Source: CAZLMW01 sp964560875
GTDB taxonomy: Bacteria; Myxococcota_A; UBA9042
Assembly (NCBI GenBank): GCA_964560875.1
Contig: CAZLMW010000022.1
Location: forward strand, 1 to 64,000
Direction of reading: 5' to 3'
Length of the DNA stretch: 64,000 bases
Shown here: positions 18,968 to 27,474 of the stretch, one piece after another
How positions within the stretch are numbered: position 1 is the stretch's first letter
How the letters are laid out: every line of letters starts with the position of its first letter
Made by a program: the position numbers and the translations under genes
The notes under the pieces: model-generated
Databases searched by the model: none
Told to the model about the DNA's origin: nothing
Seen by the model: the letters and a program-made list of their open reading frames with translations, nothing else

Positions 18968-19618
18968 TGATCAGGCGCGGGCATCGAACTCGCCAAGCGG
19001 CATTCGAAGCGTTGAGACGGGCGCTGGAGCGGGAGCGGAGAAGCGGACCGCCGGTGACCGGGGACCGTCGGGCAAACCCCGCCATCCCTCCGGGTTGCCT
19101 CTACGGGTGCGTCGTTCGACCCGCCAGGGAACCCGTCGATTTGCCTCCCCCGGCACCGCCGAGCGACTCGAGAGCCGCGTGCGACGGCACCACCACCATG
19201 CGGCACGACGACAAACCGCCGCGCCGCGCGGACCTACCGCCGGTTGCCCGACGGCCCGCCCAACCTACCTGGTGATGCCCGCCACGCTGTGCACACACGC
19301 CGCGGGACCCCAACGCCGCTGCCGGGGCAAGCATCTGAATCGCAAGTCTCGTGCCAAGTTCAAAGTCCAACGAGTTCAAATAGTTACAACCTGCCTAAGA
19401 ACACAAATCGACAGAATGGGACCTCATCGCCCACACACCGCAACCAATCGCTGAGCAGTCTCGCGTTTGCGCAGGGCGGAATTCGACCCATTGGGACCCC
19501 CGTGAGACTTCGAACGCACGACGACTCGACGTCGTCACGTGCAGAATCCGGGACCCCTTTGGGACTTTGGGACTTTGCGAAACGGGCACGGACAGCCGCG
19601 ATGACACGCCCCAAACCG
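18968..19618. other. About 650 bp without a supported gene
   Basis: Several short open frames run through this stretch on both strands but none has a recognisable product or convincing start. It contains an imperfect inverted repeat at 19516-19542 (GACGAC, 5-nt loop, GTCGTC, extended through a bulge) and repeated GGGAC words (about 19420, 19492, 19551, 19562, 19570). The repeats run up to the 3' end of the next leftward lipoprotein gene. Confidence 0.5.
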
Positions 19619-20371
19619 CTACCGGGGCGGGTCTCCCTGGATCGCCCGGCTGTTCCACGGCAAGACGAGCTGAAACGAAAAGCTGACCGAGTACCAATAC
19701 TCGTCGTGCACGCGCCCTTCGATGAACCAGAGCTGTCCTGAGCTGCCGCCGAATTGGGTCCCGAACGCGTAGTTGATCGCGATCCTCCGCCACTCCAAGC
19801 GCACGCCGACGTCCATCGCCGGGTAGCGCCCGTCGATCCACATATCCGGCTCCCTGAATCCTCTGTCGGGCGTCCATGGACGCAGATAGCGACCCCAGCC
19901 AGCCACCGCGACTTCGTCGTCGATCTTGCGATGCACGGACCCTTTGACGCCCCACATCAGTCCGCCGGCTTCCATGCCCAACCCGAGCGCGGTGGTCGGC
20001 GTTTGCCACGTGCCGTGAGCAAACGCGCTAACCGCACCGTCGTATGTGAAGGTGCCGCGTTGGCTGTTCGACCCGGCTTCGGCCCCGACGATGAGGCCGA
20101 TCTCGCGCGTCGGCATCGCCATCAGCCCGGCCGTGGCGCTCAGACCGGCGCCGATGCTCGTCATGTCGGGCAGGTTGCAGCCGTCGTGGCAGTTGACCTG
20201 TTGACCCGCGCCCACTCCTGCGCCGACACCACCGCCGATGAACAGCCCGGGTTCAGCGCGGAGCGGGTGGTTTAGCGGCGTCAGACAGCCGGTCAGGAGT
20301 GAAGACATGGCGACTGTCGCGACAATCGCTGCATGGACGGTGGCCGATTTGTGTGGTCGCACGAGGGGCAC
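19619..20371 (-). CDS. Outer-membrane-like lipoprotein, unknown
   Basis: A 250-residue protein starting at GTG, with a lipoprotein signal ending SLLTGC. A Gly-rich segment (GGGVGAGVGAG) follows and then alternating hydrophobic and polar strands with a pair of Cys (VNCHDGC), ending in FSFQLVLPW. The alternation and small size suggest a beta-barrel or beta-sandwich of the outer membrane, similar to small YjbF- or OMP-like proteins, but no family is recognised. It is followed on the same strand by about 650 bp without genes. Confidence 0.55.
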   Translation of the reverse strand: MPLVRPHKSATVHAAIVATVAMSSLLTGCLTPLNHPLRAEPGLFIGGGVGAGVGAGQQVNCHDGCNLPDMTSIGAGLSATAGLMAMPTREIGLIVGAEAGSNSQRGTFTYDGAVSAFAHGTWQTPTTALGLGMEAGGLMWGVKGSVHRKIDDEVAVAGWGRYLRPWTPDRGFREPDMWIDGRYPAMDVGVRLEWRRIAINYAFGTQFGGSSGQLWFIEGRVHDEYWYSVSFSFQLVLPWNSRAIQGDPPR

Positions 20372-20512
20372 ACGAGCAGGCTACGGATCTCCGCGGCGAA
20401 GGGAATCTCGGGCTGACGGTCGGGAGAACCGTCTCCACGGCGCCGCATTGCTGGCAACCGTAACCAAACGGGGTTCTCGCGGCTTTCGCGTCATGCCTAT
20501 CCGACAGGAGCG

Positions 20513-23500
20513 CTACAGCTTGTGCCGTGTGAGCCCGTAGTAGCCGGCCGGGATGTACACGGCGTCTTTACCCGTCACCACCCGCCANNNNNNNNNNNNN
20601 NNNNNNNNNNNNNNNNNNNNNNNNNNNNNNNNNNNNNNNNNNNNNNNNNNNNNNNNNNNNNNNNNNNNNNNNNNNNNNNNNNNNNNNTTGTAATCCGCCG
20701 CCTTGGTGCCCTTCTTCGTCGTGACGTCGGCGGTGTAGATCCACTTGCCGTCATCGCTGAGCGACAGGACGCGGCCCGGCACATTGATCGATTTTTGCGT
20801 CGCCATCTTGGCCGGATCGGTCACATCGATGCGGTCGAGCCAGTACTTGCCGTACCACTTGTCGTCCTTGCCGTCCTTGTCCTTGAGCCACTGGTAGCGC
20901 GTCACGTACAGCGTCGATCCGCTCACCTTGCCGCCCCAGTACCACGGCACGTTGTCGAGCTTGAGCGTGCCAGCGACCGCCGGCTTGTCGGCGTCGGCCA
21001 TCGAGATCGCGCGCACGTTGGTCGTCCACTCGGTCTTGCCGGTGCAGTGCTGACCGGGCTCCTTGTGGGTGCCGTTGGACGGCTCGCCCTTGTCGGGTTC
21101 GGAGTTGGGCTTCTCGTCGGGGTCGTCGTTCTTGCCGCCGGGTTCTTCCTTGCTGCCACCGTCGTCGCCGCCGCCTGACTTGGGCGTCTCGGTGTCCGTC
21201 TTGGGCGGTGAACCTGCCGACCCGCCTCCCGCTGACCCGCTCGAGCCGCCGGACGTGCCGCCAACCCCCGTCTTCGAACACTTCGTCGGATCGTCGGGCA
21301 CGAACTTGCCCTGGCGGTCGATGGCGAACAGCGTGCTGCCCTTTTGCGGCAGGTTCGACGCGTTGAAATACCAGTACGAGTTGCCGTCTTTGCTGGGCTT
21401 CCACGCGCCGCGCGCCTTCGGATTGGCCGGGTCGGTCACGTCGTACACGGCGATCCCGTCACTGGACGCCAGGTAGACGTGGTCGCCGTGGCTGTACATC
21501 CGGCCCCACGATTTGGTTGCTTCGATGCTTCCTTGTGCGTCCATTTCGTCGGCGCTGCCGGTCTTGAGGGTTCGCAGTGTTGTCTTGTTCGTAAGCCAGC
21601 TGCGGACCAGCGCGACGGTGGTCTTGTCGGTTGTCGCCACATCGCGGACGTCCGCGGCGAGCTCCAGCTTCGCGAGGTACTTGGGCTTGCTCAGGTCGGC
21701 GCGGTCGATGATCTCGAGCGCCATGTTGCCGGCGCGGAGCAGCAGCTTGCCGGTGTCGAGCGTGCGCAGCTGCGACCATTGGTTGAGCGCGGTCTTGTAG
21801 GCGCCGACCTCCTTCAGCTTGCCGTCCTTGGCCAGCGTCACGAGATGAACGTCCTGGCTGTAGCTCGGGCCGATGGGCTCGCGGCCGCCCTCTCCGCCGC
21901 CACCAGGTTCGTTCTTCGGGCTCTTGGCCTTGGTGTGCGTTCCGATGAGCAACATGCCCGAATCGAGGACCTCCGTCGCCGACCACCACGTGTTCAGCCC
22001 GCCCCAGGACAGGCCCTTGATGACCGTTGTGGACTTCGGTTTGCGCACATCCAACACGTCGACGCGCCGCGTATTGGCGCCCCCGTCGTACTTGCCGCCT
22101 TCGAGCAGCACGAGGCCAGCGTCGATCTCGGGCATCGGCCGCAGCGCAGCGGTTCCGCCCAGCGAGAAGCCCTTTTCGAGGTCCACCGTCGTCGCGATTG
22201 TCACCGTCGAGGCGTCCGTCAGGTCGAGCACCGCAACGCGCGTGTGGTAGCTCATCGGGCCATGGGGTTCGACCGGCGAACCAGCGCTGCCGCCCGAGCT
22301 TCCCGAACCACCGCCGCTGGGCGTGTCGCCCTTGTCTTCTGGATCGTCGCCGTCGGGATCGCCGCCTGGGCTCTTACCGCCGTCGTTGTCGCCCTTCTTC
22401 GGCGGTTCATCTTTGCCGGGTTTGGGGTCGGTTTCCTTGCCGCCAGTGCCGCCATCGTTTTCGTCGACCGCGACGCCGATTCGCAGCGCGAGCAGCATCG
22501 TATTTCCGGTCACGGCAGCGCGCTGAACGTACTGCACGAGCGCGATCTTCTGGTCCCCGTCTTTGCCCGAGCCGTCTTTGCCCGAGCCGTCTTTGCCCGA
22601 GCCGTCTTTGCCCGAGCCGTCCTTGCCTGGGCCGTCCTTTTCCGTCGTGACTGCCGGGCCGGGTACCTTGTCGAGCGTCCAGTGAACGCCCGTGGCCCAC
22701 TTGCCGCCAGCCGCCTTGTACGCGGTCAACGCGACGACGGTCTTGCCATTGGTGTACCCACGCCGCATCACGACGATGCGCCCATCGGCCAGCGGGTAGG
22801 CGCCGTTGAAATAGAGCGCTCCGGCCTTGGATTCTGCTTTGTCGGACCACTTCGCCGCGACTTTGGGCTTGGCGCCGGCTTCGAGCGTGATTTCGGTGAG
22901 CCGATCGGTGCGCCAGGACTTCTTCGCCTTGCTGTCGTAGCTGTAGTTGCTGCCGACCACCACGACGCGCGCCTTGTCGATGAATGCGTACGCGACACCG
23001 CCATCGAAAGCGGCTTTGCCGTTGACGCTGAGCTTGCCGTCTGCCGCCTGGTCGAGCGAGACGACCTCGCCGCTCGCCGCGCCCCAGCCGTAACCACCCG
23101 GGTATCCGATCGCCGCATCGCCTGCCGCAGCGCCGCCACCGGTCGAAACACCGACGGTAGTCCCGCCTTTCGCAGTCGCCTCACCAGCGCACGGGTAGGG
23201 GCCCCAGCAGCCGCCCCAGTACCATGGGTCCCAGCCCATCTTGGACGTGACCACGACCAATTTTCCGCCGACCTTGAGCGACTTGGAGATCCAGCCATCG
23301 AGCCGCTGCATCCCGACCTGTTTGGCGTCCTTTCCGGACTTCAAATCGACCACGCGCACTTCGCTGCCCGCCCACGTGACCAGCTTCTTGGCGCCGCCAT
23401 CGGTCTTCTGCTCCACGCTGTGCGCCTGGGAGAGCAGCACGGTCGCCTTGCCGCCGCTGACGTACATCTGCATCGGCACGCCGTGCATCGGGACCGTGCC

Positions 23501-23842
23501 GATCAGCTTCGGTTTGGCCGGTGTCGCGATGTCGACAACCTGCAGTCCCCGCCACCGATTGAGGATCAGCAGCTTGTCCTTGCCCCACAGGCGCGCGACG
23601 TCGCCCTCTTCCACCGTGACCGTCTGCCCGCCGTCGTTGCTGCCGCCAGCCGACGTCGCGCCGCCTTCGCCAGCCGACTTGCTGCTTTGGTCCGCGGCGC
23701 CGGAGTCACCGGGCTTGAACGAGGTGAAGTCGCTTTCACCTTCCGGTGCGGCCTCGCTCACCGGGTCGTCGGAGCAGGCCGTTAGCGCAAAAGTGGCCGC
23801 CAACATCGCCGCAGCGATGCGCGTGAATCGAATCGAAGACAT
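20513..23842 (-). CDS. Beta-propeller lipoprotein, interrupted by an assembly gap
   Basis: The ATG at 23842 has GGGAG upstream and gives a lipoprotein signal ending ALTACS. The body alternates propeller-like blades (LLILNRWRGLQVVDI, VRVVDLKSG, MLLIGTHTK, VAVLDLTDAST) with long low-complexity linkers of Lys/Asp/Gly/Ser. It resembles the secreted 'beta-propeller domain' family PF09826. The 100-N gap at 20588-20687 lies close to the 3' end; the last 24 residues after the gap (ending AGYYGLTRHKL) still read as a plausible blade end, so the gene probably spans the gap. About 1109 residues if the gap were its nominal length; the real length is unknown. It is likely extracellular, function unknown. 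Confidence 0.7.
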   Translation of the reverse strand: MSSIRFTRIAAAMLAATFALTACSDDPVSEAAPEGESDFTSFKPGDSGAADQSSKSAGEGGATSAGGSNDGGQTVTVEEGDVARLWGKDKLLILNRWRGLQVVDIATPAKPKLIGTVPMHGVPMQMYVSGGKATVLLSQAHSVEQKTDGGAKKLVTWAGSEVRVVDLKSGKDAKQVGMQRLDGWISKSLKVGGKLVVVTSKMGWDPWYWGGCWGPYPCAGEATAKGGTTVGVSTGGGAAAGDAAIGYPGGYGWGAASGEVVSLDQAADGKLSVNGKAAFDGGVAYAFIDKARVVVVGSNYSYDSKAKKSWRTDRLTEITLEAGAKPKVAAKWSDKAESKAGALYFNGAYPLADGRIVVMRRGYTNGKTVVALTAYKAAGGKWATGVHWTLDKVPGPAVTTEKDGPGKDGSGKDGSGKDGSGKDGSGKDGDQKIALVQYVQRAAVTGNTMLLALRIGVAVDENDGGTGGKETDPKPGKDEPPKKGDNDGGKSPGGDPDGDDPEDKGDTPSGGGSGSSGGSAGSPVEPHGPMSYHTRVAVLDLTDASTVTIATTVDLEKGFSLGGTAALRPMPEIDAGLVLLEGGKYDGGANTRRVDVLDVRKPKSTTVIKGLSWGGLNTWWSATEVLDSGMLLIGTHTKAKSPKNEPGGGGEGGREPIGPSYSQDVHLVTLAKDGKLKEVGAYKTALNQWSQLRTLDTGKLLLRAGNMALEIIDRADLSKPKYLAKLELAADVRDVATTDKTTVALVRSWLTNKTTLRTLKTGSADEMDAQGSIEATKSWGRMYSHGDHVYLASSDGIAVYDVTDPANPKARGAWKPSKDGNSYWYFNASNLPQKGSTLFAIDRQGKFVPDDPTKCSKTGVGGTSGGSSGSAGGGSAGSPPKTDTETPKSGGGDDGGSKEEPGGKNDDPDEKPNSEPDKGEPSNGTHKEPGQHCTGKTEWTTNVRAISMADADKPAVAGTLKLDNVPWYWGGKVSGSTLYVTRYQWLKDKDGKDDKWYGKYWLDRIDVTDPAKMATQKSINVPGRVLSLSDDGKWIYTADVTTKKGTKAADYXXXXXXXXXXXXXXXXXXXXXXXXXXXXXXXXXXWRVVTGKDAVYIPAGYYGLTRHKL
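20588..20687. other. Assembly gap of 100 N
   Basis: Exactly 100 unknown bases, the usual placeholder for a scaffold join of unknown length. It lies inside the beta-propeller gene, so the true gene length is uncertain. Confidence 0.99.
22557..22637 (-). repeat. 15-bp in-frame tandem repeats coding KDGSG
   Basis: About five copies of CCGTCTTTGCCCGAG and close variants encode the pentapeptide KDGSG on the minus strand inside a linker of the beta-propeller protein. The copies are nearly identical, consistent with replication slippage. Confidence 0.85.
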
Positions 23843-23987
23843 GGTGCACTCCCGCAGCGGCGCTCGATCTGCCCCGACCGGCGCCCGCTGCATCGCTCAA
23901 CCTAGGGTACACCTCGCCGTTGTCAGCGGGAAAAATGACCCGAAGTGCGGAGTTTCTTGTACGAAAGCTCGAATCTGCCGCGTGATT

Positions 23988-24926
23988 CTACTCGTAGAAC
24001 TGGCCGTACCAGCGGCGAACCTTGCCGATCGGGCCGTCGTTGCGGAGCAGCAGCGGCGACTTGCGGTAGACCTTGTGCTCCCAGATCGCGACGTCTTCGA
24101 GAAAACCGCTGGTGAGGTTGTCGACGTAGCCGGCCTTGAACTTCTCGTTGCGCGCGCGATCGCCTGTGTCGCGGATCATGACGCCAAACCGCAGGTGTAG
24201 CAGCTTCGGTTCGATCGGCGTGTGGGCGTTGACGAGCACCGAGCTGAGCACGCCGTCCATCTTCGTTATCTGGTAGGCGGGGCCGTAGTAGGTCGCGTCG
24301 AGCTTGAAATCATCGCGCTGGCCGGGCCGTGGATACGCCGTCCCCTCGGTGAGCTGCGTCGCGATATGGCCGTCGAACACGTTGTCGAAGCGGGTCACGT
24401 GGGTTCGGTGCACCCGGGGGAAGTGCTGCTTGTCGGCGATGTTCTCGATGATCTCCTTGGGGTGGGTCTTGATGTCCATGATCGAGTGCGACCAGTCGGT
24501 CCAAGTCGTGTCGCCGAACTCGTCCAGCACCGGGATTTCCCAGCTCGGATCGGCGTTTTCGCGGTGGTGCCAGATGAACAAGATCCCGTTTCGCTCCCGC
24601 ACCGGCCAGCTGCGCACGCGGGCCTTTCGCGGGATCTCTTCCTGGTAGGGGATTTCGGTGCACGCGCCGTCGCGATCGAAGAGCCACGCGTGGAACGGGC
24701 ATTCGATGCACTCGCCCTTGACCACGCTGTCGTAGCCGAAGTGGGCGCCCATGTGCGGGCAATGCGCGTCGAGGATCGTGGCCGCGCCCGATTCGGTGCG
24801 AAAGAGCACCATGTCCTGGCCGAAATAGCGGATCGGTTTGACATCGCCGGCCGCGAGCTCATCGGAGAAACCGACGACGAACCAGCCGTTTGGATAGCCG
24901 CTGACGGCGGAGAGATCGACAGTCAT
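23988..24926 (-). CDS. kshA: KshA-like Rieske oxygenase (3-ketosteroid 9-alpha-hydroxylase)
   Basis: The 312-residue protein has a Rieske [2Fe-2S] site (CPHMGAH then CIECPFH) and a mononuclear iron site (EIIENIADKQHFPRVH, with a later Asp in GFLEDVAIW). Its blocks match KshA of steroid-degrading actinobacteria: EWTDW-like DTTWTDW, NVFDGHIATQ, DATYYGPAY, and the C-terminal RRWYGQFY. KshA hydroxylates C9 of 3-keto-4-ene or 1,4-diene steroids, and with KstD this opens ring B. It needs a reductase; none of KshB type is in the window, though a ferredoxin is. The start overlaps a short leader frame (see 24923-24963). It is last in a leftward operon with a tandem acyl-CoA dehydrogenase, HsaB and KstD homologues. 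Another Rieske steroid or bile-acid oxygenase is possible. Confidence 0.85.
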   Translation of the reverse strand: MTVDLSAVSGYPNGWFVVGFSDELAAGDVKPIRYFGQDMVLFRTESGAATILDAHCPHMGAHFGYDSVVKGECIECPFHAWLFDRDGACTEIPYQEEIPRKARVRSWPVRERNGILFIWHHRENADPSWEIPVLDEFGDTTWTDWSHSIMDIKTHPKEIIENIADKQHFPRVHRTHVTRFDNVFDGHIATQLTEGTAYPRPGQRDDFKLDATYYGPAYQITKMDGVLSSVLVNAHTPIEPKLLHLRFGVMIRDTGDRARNEKFKAGYVDNLTSGFLEDVAIWEHKVYRKSPLLLRNDGPIGKVRRWYGQFYE

Positions 24927-24963
24927 TGGTGCGTCTCCAGGGGCATTAGTGCGTCTCCATAGG
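24923..24963 (-). promoter_or_regulatory. Duplicated ribosome site and mini-ORF before kshA
   Basis: A 20-bp unit (24924-24943) is repeated once at 24944-24963, so the sequence GGAGACGCAC(C/T)AATG occurs twice on the minus strand. The upstream copy starts a 7-codon frame at 24946 whose TGA overlaps the kshA ATG by two bases (ATGA). The mini-frame could couple or buffer translation, or be a neutral duplication. Confidence 0.6.
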
Positions 24964-24964
24964 C

Positions 24965-26812
24965 TCAATAGCCCCCATGCTCGGCGTAGGCGAGCGCGTG
25001 ATGCCAAGCGTCGCCCAGCGCCTGGTCCCAGGCGAAGATGGCCAGCAGGAACAGACCGATATCGTGTTCGGCCGTGACGCCGATGCCGCCATGCATCTGG
25101 ACCGCTTCGTTGGCGACTTTGCGGGCAACCGTGCCGACGAGGTGTTTGGCGGCGGCGGCGTTGCGCGCGGTTGGGTCCTGCGCGGCCTTGTCGACGATCG
25201 CGCGGGCCAGTTGGAGCTCGCAAAACATCCGCGCGGCGCGGTGTTGCAGGGCCTGGAAGCTGCCGATCGGCACCTGGAATTGCTCGCGGGTGCGCAGGTA
25301 GTCGAGGGTCATGTCGAACGCGGCGGTTGCGGCCCCGAGCATCAGCGCGGCGGCGGCGACGAGAGCGGATTGGCTGCCAAGTTGGGCGTCGACAAGCGCG
25401 ATCCAAGGGTCGGGTGACAACGTCCGGCCGCACTCCTCGACAATCGCGGCCGTCATGGGCAGCCCGATCTCGGCGACCTCGTGCCAGCCAAGCTCCGCCA
25501 TCTCGTCCCACGCGGCAGCATCGGGTTGTGCTGATACATCGAATGCGACGGCGCGATACCTGCAAAGAGGCGCGCGGTCCTCGCAGAACCTGCGGGCGAC
25601 CTGGGCGATGTCGGCGATGTCGGCGTCGGCGTGTCGGCGGCCCTGGACAGCCTGGCCTCTGGGCAACCCAAGGATGCGGCGCGCGATGATGTTGAGCTGA
25701 ATCTCGGTGGTGCCGCCCTCGATCGTGTTGGCGCGGCTGCGGAGCCAATTGGCGCGTGTCTCCGCGACGTGAGGCTCCAATTCGGCCTGGAATTCCCAGC
25801 GCCGCTGCTTCATCTCGCTGCCGCAGATCTTGATCGCGGAAGACTCGGGTCCGGGCGCTCTTCCCGCCTTCATGGCCGCCTTCAGGCCGCCGATCATCGC
25901 GCCGAGCCCCTTGGACCGGATCGACAAGTGCGCGATCTCAAGCCGCGTGTGCGCGTTCAGCTTGTTGTTTTTGCGGGCGGCCGCCAGCAGCTCGGGCTCC
26001 ATGCCGAGCATCGTGCCGCCCATCGCCTCGCCGACCATGGTGCGTTCGTAACCGAGCAGCGCCTTGGCGATGCCCCACCCGTCGTCGATCTCGCCGACCA
26101 CGTTCGCGACCGGCACCCGCACGCCGTCGAAGATCGTCTCGCAAAACGGTGACGCGCCACTGAGCAGCCGGATCGGCCGGGTCGAGACCCCCTCGGATTG
26201 CATGTCGATGAGCACGAACGTGATGCCCTGGCGTTTGTTCGCGAGCGCGCTGATCGGCGTCGTGCGGACCAGCGCGAAGATCCAGTCCGACTTGTCCGCG
26301 TGGCTCGTCCACACCTTGGCGCCGGTGACGACGAGGTGATCGCCATCGCGTTCGGCGCGGCAGGTGAGGCCCGCGAGGTCGGAGCCTGCGCCGGGTTCGG
26401 AATAGCCCTGGCACCACCGGGTCTCGCCGCGCACGATCTTGGTGATGTGTTCGGCCTTCTGCGCGTCGCTGCCGAAGTCGAGCAACGTCGGCCCGATCAT
26501 CGTCAGCCCGAACCCCACGACAGGAGGCGGCAGTTCGGCGCGGCGGAGCTCATCTTCGAGCACACGCGCTTGCTCCCTCGTCAGCCCGCCACCGCCGTAT
26601 TCGGTCGGCCAGGTCGGCGCCGTGTAGCCACGGGTCAAACATGCGTTCAGCCACGCGAGCTGGTCTTCGGACGCGTCTTTGCGACTGCGACCGCCCCACA
26701 CCCCGTCGAATCGGCCTTTTCGGGTGCCGCGCAGGCCCTGCGGCGCATGTTCGTCGAGCCAGGCGCGGACATCGTCGCGGAAAGCCTGCAGATTCGAGCT
26801 TCTTGAGGTCAT
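24965..26812 (-). CDS. Fused tandem acyl-CoA dehydrogenase
   Basis: About 615 residues made of two acyl-CoA dehydrogenase parts. Residues 1 to about 390 form a full subunit: helical N-domain, beta-barrel (YSEPGAGSDLAGL, VTGAKVWTSHADKSDW), and C-domain ending EGGTTEIQLNIIARRILGLP. From about 395 a second, shorter unit has a helical N-part and a C-domain (REQFQVPIGSFQALQH, AVQMHGGIGVT) but no beta-barrel between them. Steroid-pathway dehydrogenases are often alpha2beta2 complexes, and FadE34 of mycobacteria is a known tandem fusion. This gene would encode alpha and beta in one chain, acting on a CoA ester in side-chain or ring degradation. The start at 26812 matches the usual N-terminus. The substrate is unknown. 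Confidence 0.85.
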   Translation of the reverse strand: MTSRSSNLQAFRDDVRAWLDEHAPQGLRGTRKGRFDGVWGGRSRKDASEDQLAWLNACLTRGYTAPTWPTEYGGGGLTREQARVLEDELRRAELPPPVVGFGLTMIGPTLLDFGSDAQKAEHITKIVRGETRWCQGYSEPGAGSDLAGLTCRAERDGDHLVVTGAKVWTSHADKSDWIFALVRTTPISALANKRQGITFVLIDMQSEGVSTRPIRLLSGASPFCETIFDGVRVPVANVVGEIDDGWGIAKALLGYERTMVGEAMGGTMLGMEPELLAAARKNNKLNAHTRLEIAHLSIRSKGLGAMIGGLKAAMKAGRAPGPESSAIKICGSEMKQRRWEFQAELEPHVAETRANWLRSRANTIEGGTTEIQLNIIARRILGLPRGQAVQGRRHADADIADIAQVARRFCEDRAPLCRYRAVAFDVSAQPDAAAWDEMAELGWHEVAEIGLPMTAAIVEECGRTLSPDPWIALVDAQLGSQSALVAAAALMLGAATAAFDMTLDYLRTREQFQVPIGSFQALQHRAARMFCELQLARAIVDKAAQDPTARNAAAAKHLVGTVARKVANEAVQMHGGIGVTAEHDIGLFLLAIFAWDQALGDAWHHALAYAEHGGY

Positions 26813-26892
26813 CGGGTGCTCGCGAGAGAGGCGGTGGTCAAAGCGGCTGGGGTCGGTCCGGCCAGGGCGGCGCTGGCTGGGGCTGGGCTGAT

Positions 26893-27453
26893 TCAAGTGT
26901 CGGTGAGCTGCGCGTATTTGCCGCCGAAAAACAGCAGCGGCGCGGCCTCTTCGACGGGGCCCTCGATCGCGACGACCCGGCCGATGAAGACGCTGTGATC
27001 GCCCCCGGGAAGGACCTCATGCACCTGGCAGGAGAGCGTGCCGAGGTTGCCGTCGAGGATCGCGGCGCCGGTGTGCTCGCACGGAGAGAAGGCGAGATCA
27101 TCGAACTTGTCGCGGTCATTGGGCCAGGAGGTGTAGCCGTCGTCGGTCAGGATGCGATGCGCGAAGCGATCGGACGTGGCCAGCTGGTCATGGCAAAGCA
27201 GGTTGACGACGAAGCTGCCTGACTCCTGCAAGTGGCCGTGCGCGTGCGACTTGTGCGCCACACAGACGAGGATGAGGGGCGGGTCGAGGGACACCGAGCT
27301 GAACGCGTTGGCGGTCATGCCGTGGTTGGTGCCGTCGGCTGTGCGCGTGGTGACGACGGTGACGCCGGTTGCGAAACGCCCGCAGACGTTGCGCAAGGCG
27401 CGTGGCTCGATGGCGGGATGGGATTCGGTCACGGCAGGATGGGATTCGGTCAC
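26893..27453 (-). CDS. hsaB: HsaB-like flavin reductase
   Basis: A 186-residue flavin-reductase-domain protein: FATGVTVVTTR, GMTANAFSSVSLDPPLILVCV and SGSFVVNLL match the FMN/FAD-binding core of NADH:flavin reductases such as HsaB, HpaC and TftC. HsaB supplies reduced flavin to the monooxygenase HsaA, encoded on the other side of the divergent promoter. It begins with GTG; a 21-bp tandem duplication at the start gives TESHPAV then TESHPAI and two possible GTG starts (27453 and 27432), with GGAG ahead of the first. It lies between the tandem dehydrogenase and the KstD-like gene, 21 bp from the latter. Assignment to HsaA rather than another oxygenase rests on context. Confidence 0.8.
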   Translation of the reverse strand: MTESHPAVTESHPAIEPRALRNVCGRFATGVTVVTTRTADGTNHGMTANAFSSVSLDPPLILVCVAHKSHAHGHLQESGSFVVNLLCHDQLATSDRFAHRILTDDGYTSWPNDRDKFDDLAFSPCEHTGAAILDGNLGTLSCQVHEVLPGGDHSVFIGRVVAIEGPVEEAAPLLFFGGKYAQLTDT

Positions 27454-27474
27454 GGCAGTCGCTCCGTCAGGAAT

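Noticed and set aside
18945..19454. Several open frames of 60-170 codons in the gap after the Hly-III gene
   Set aside because: They are Arg/Pro-rich, overlap each other on both strands and have no ribosome site or recognisable product.
22557..22637. Regular short repeats that might suggest a CRISPR array
   Set aside because: The units are 15 bp, contiguous without spacers, and in frame with the coding sequence. The same holds for the 24-bp and 18-bp arrays.
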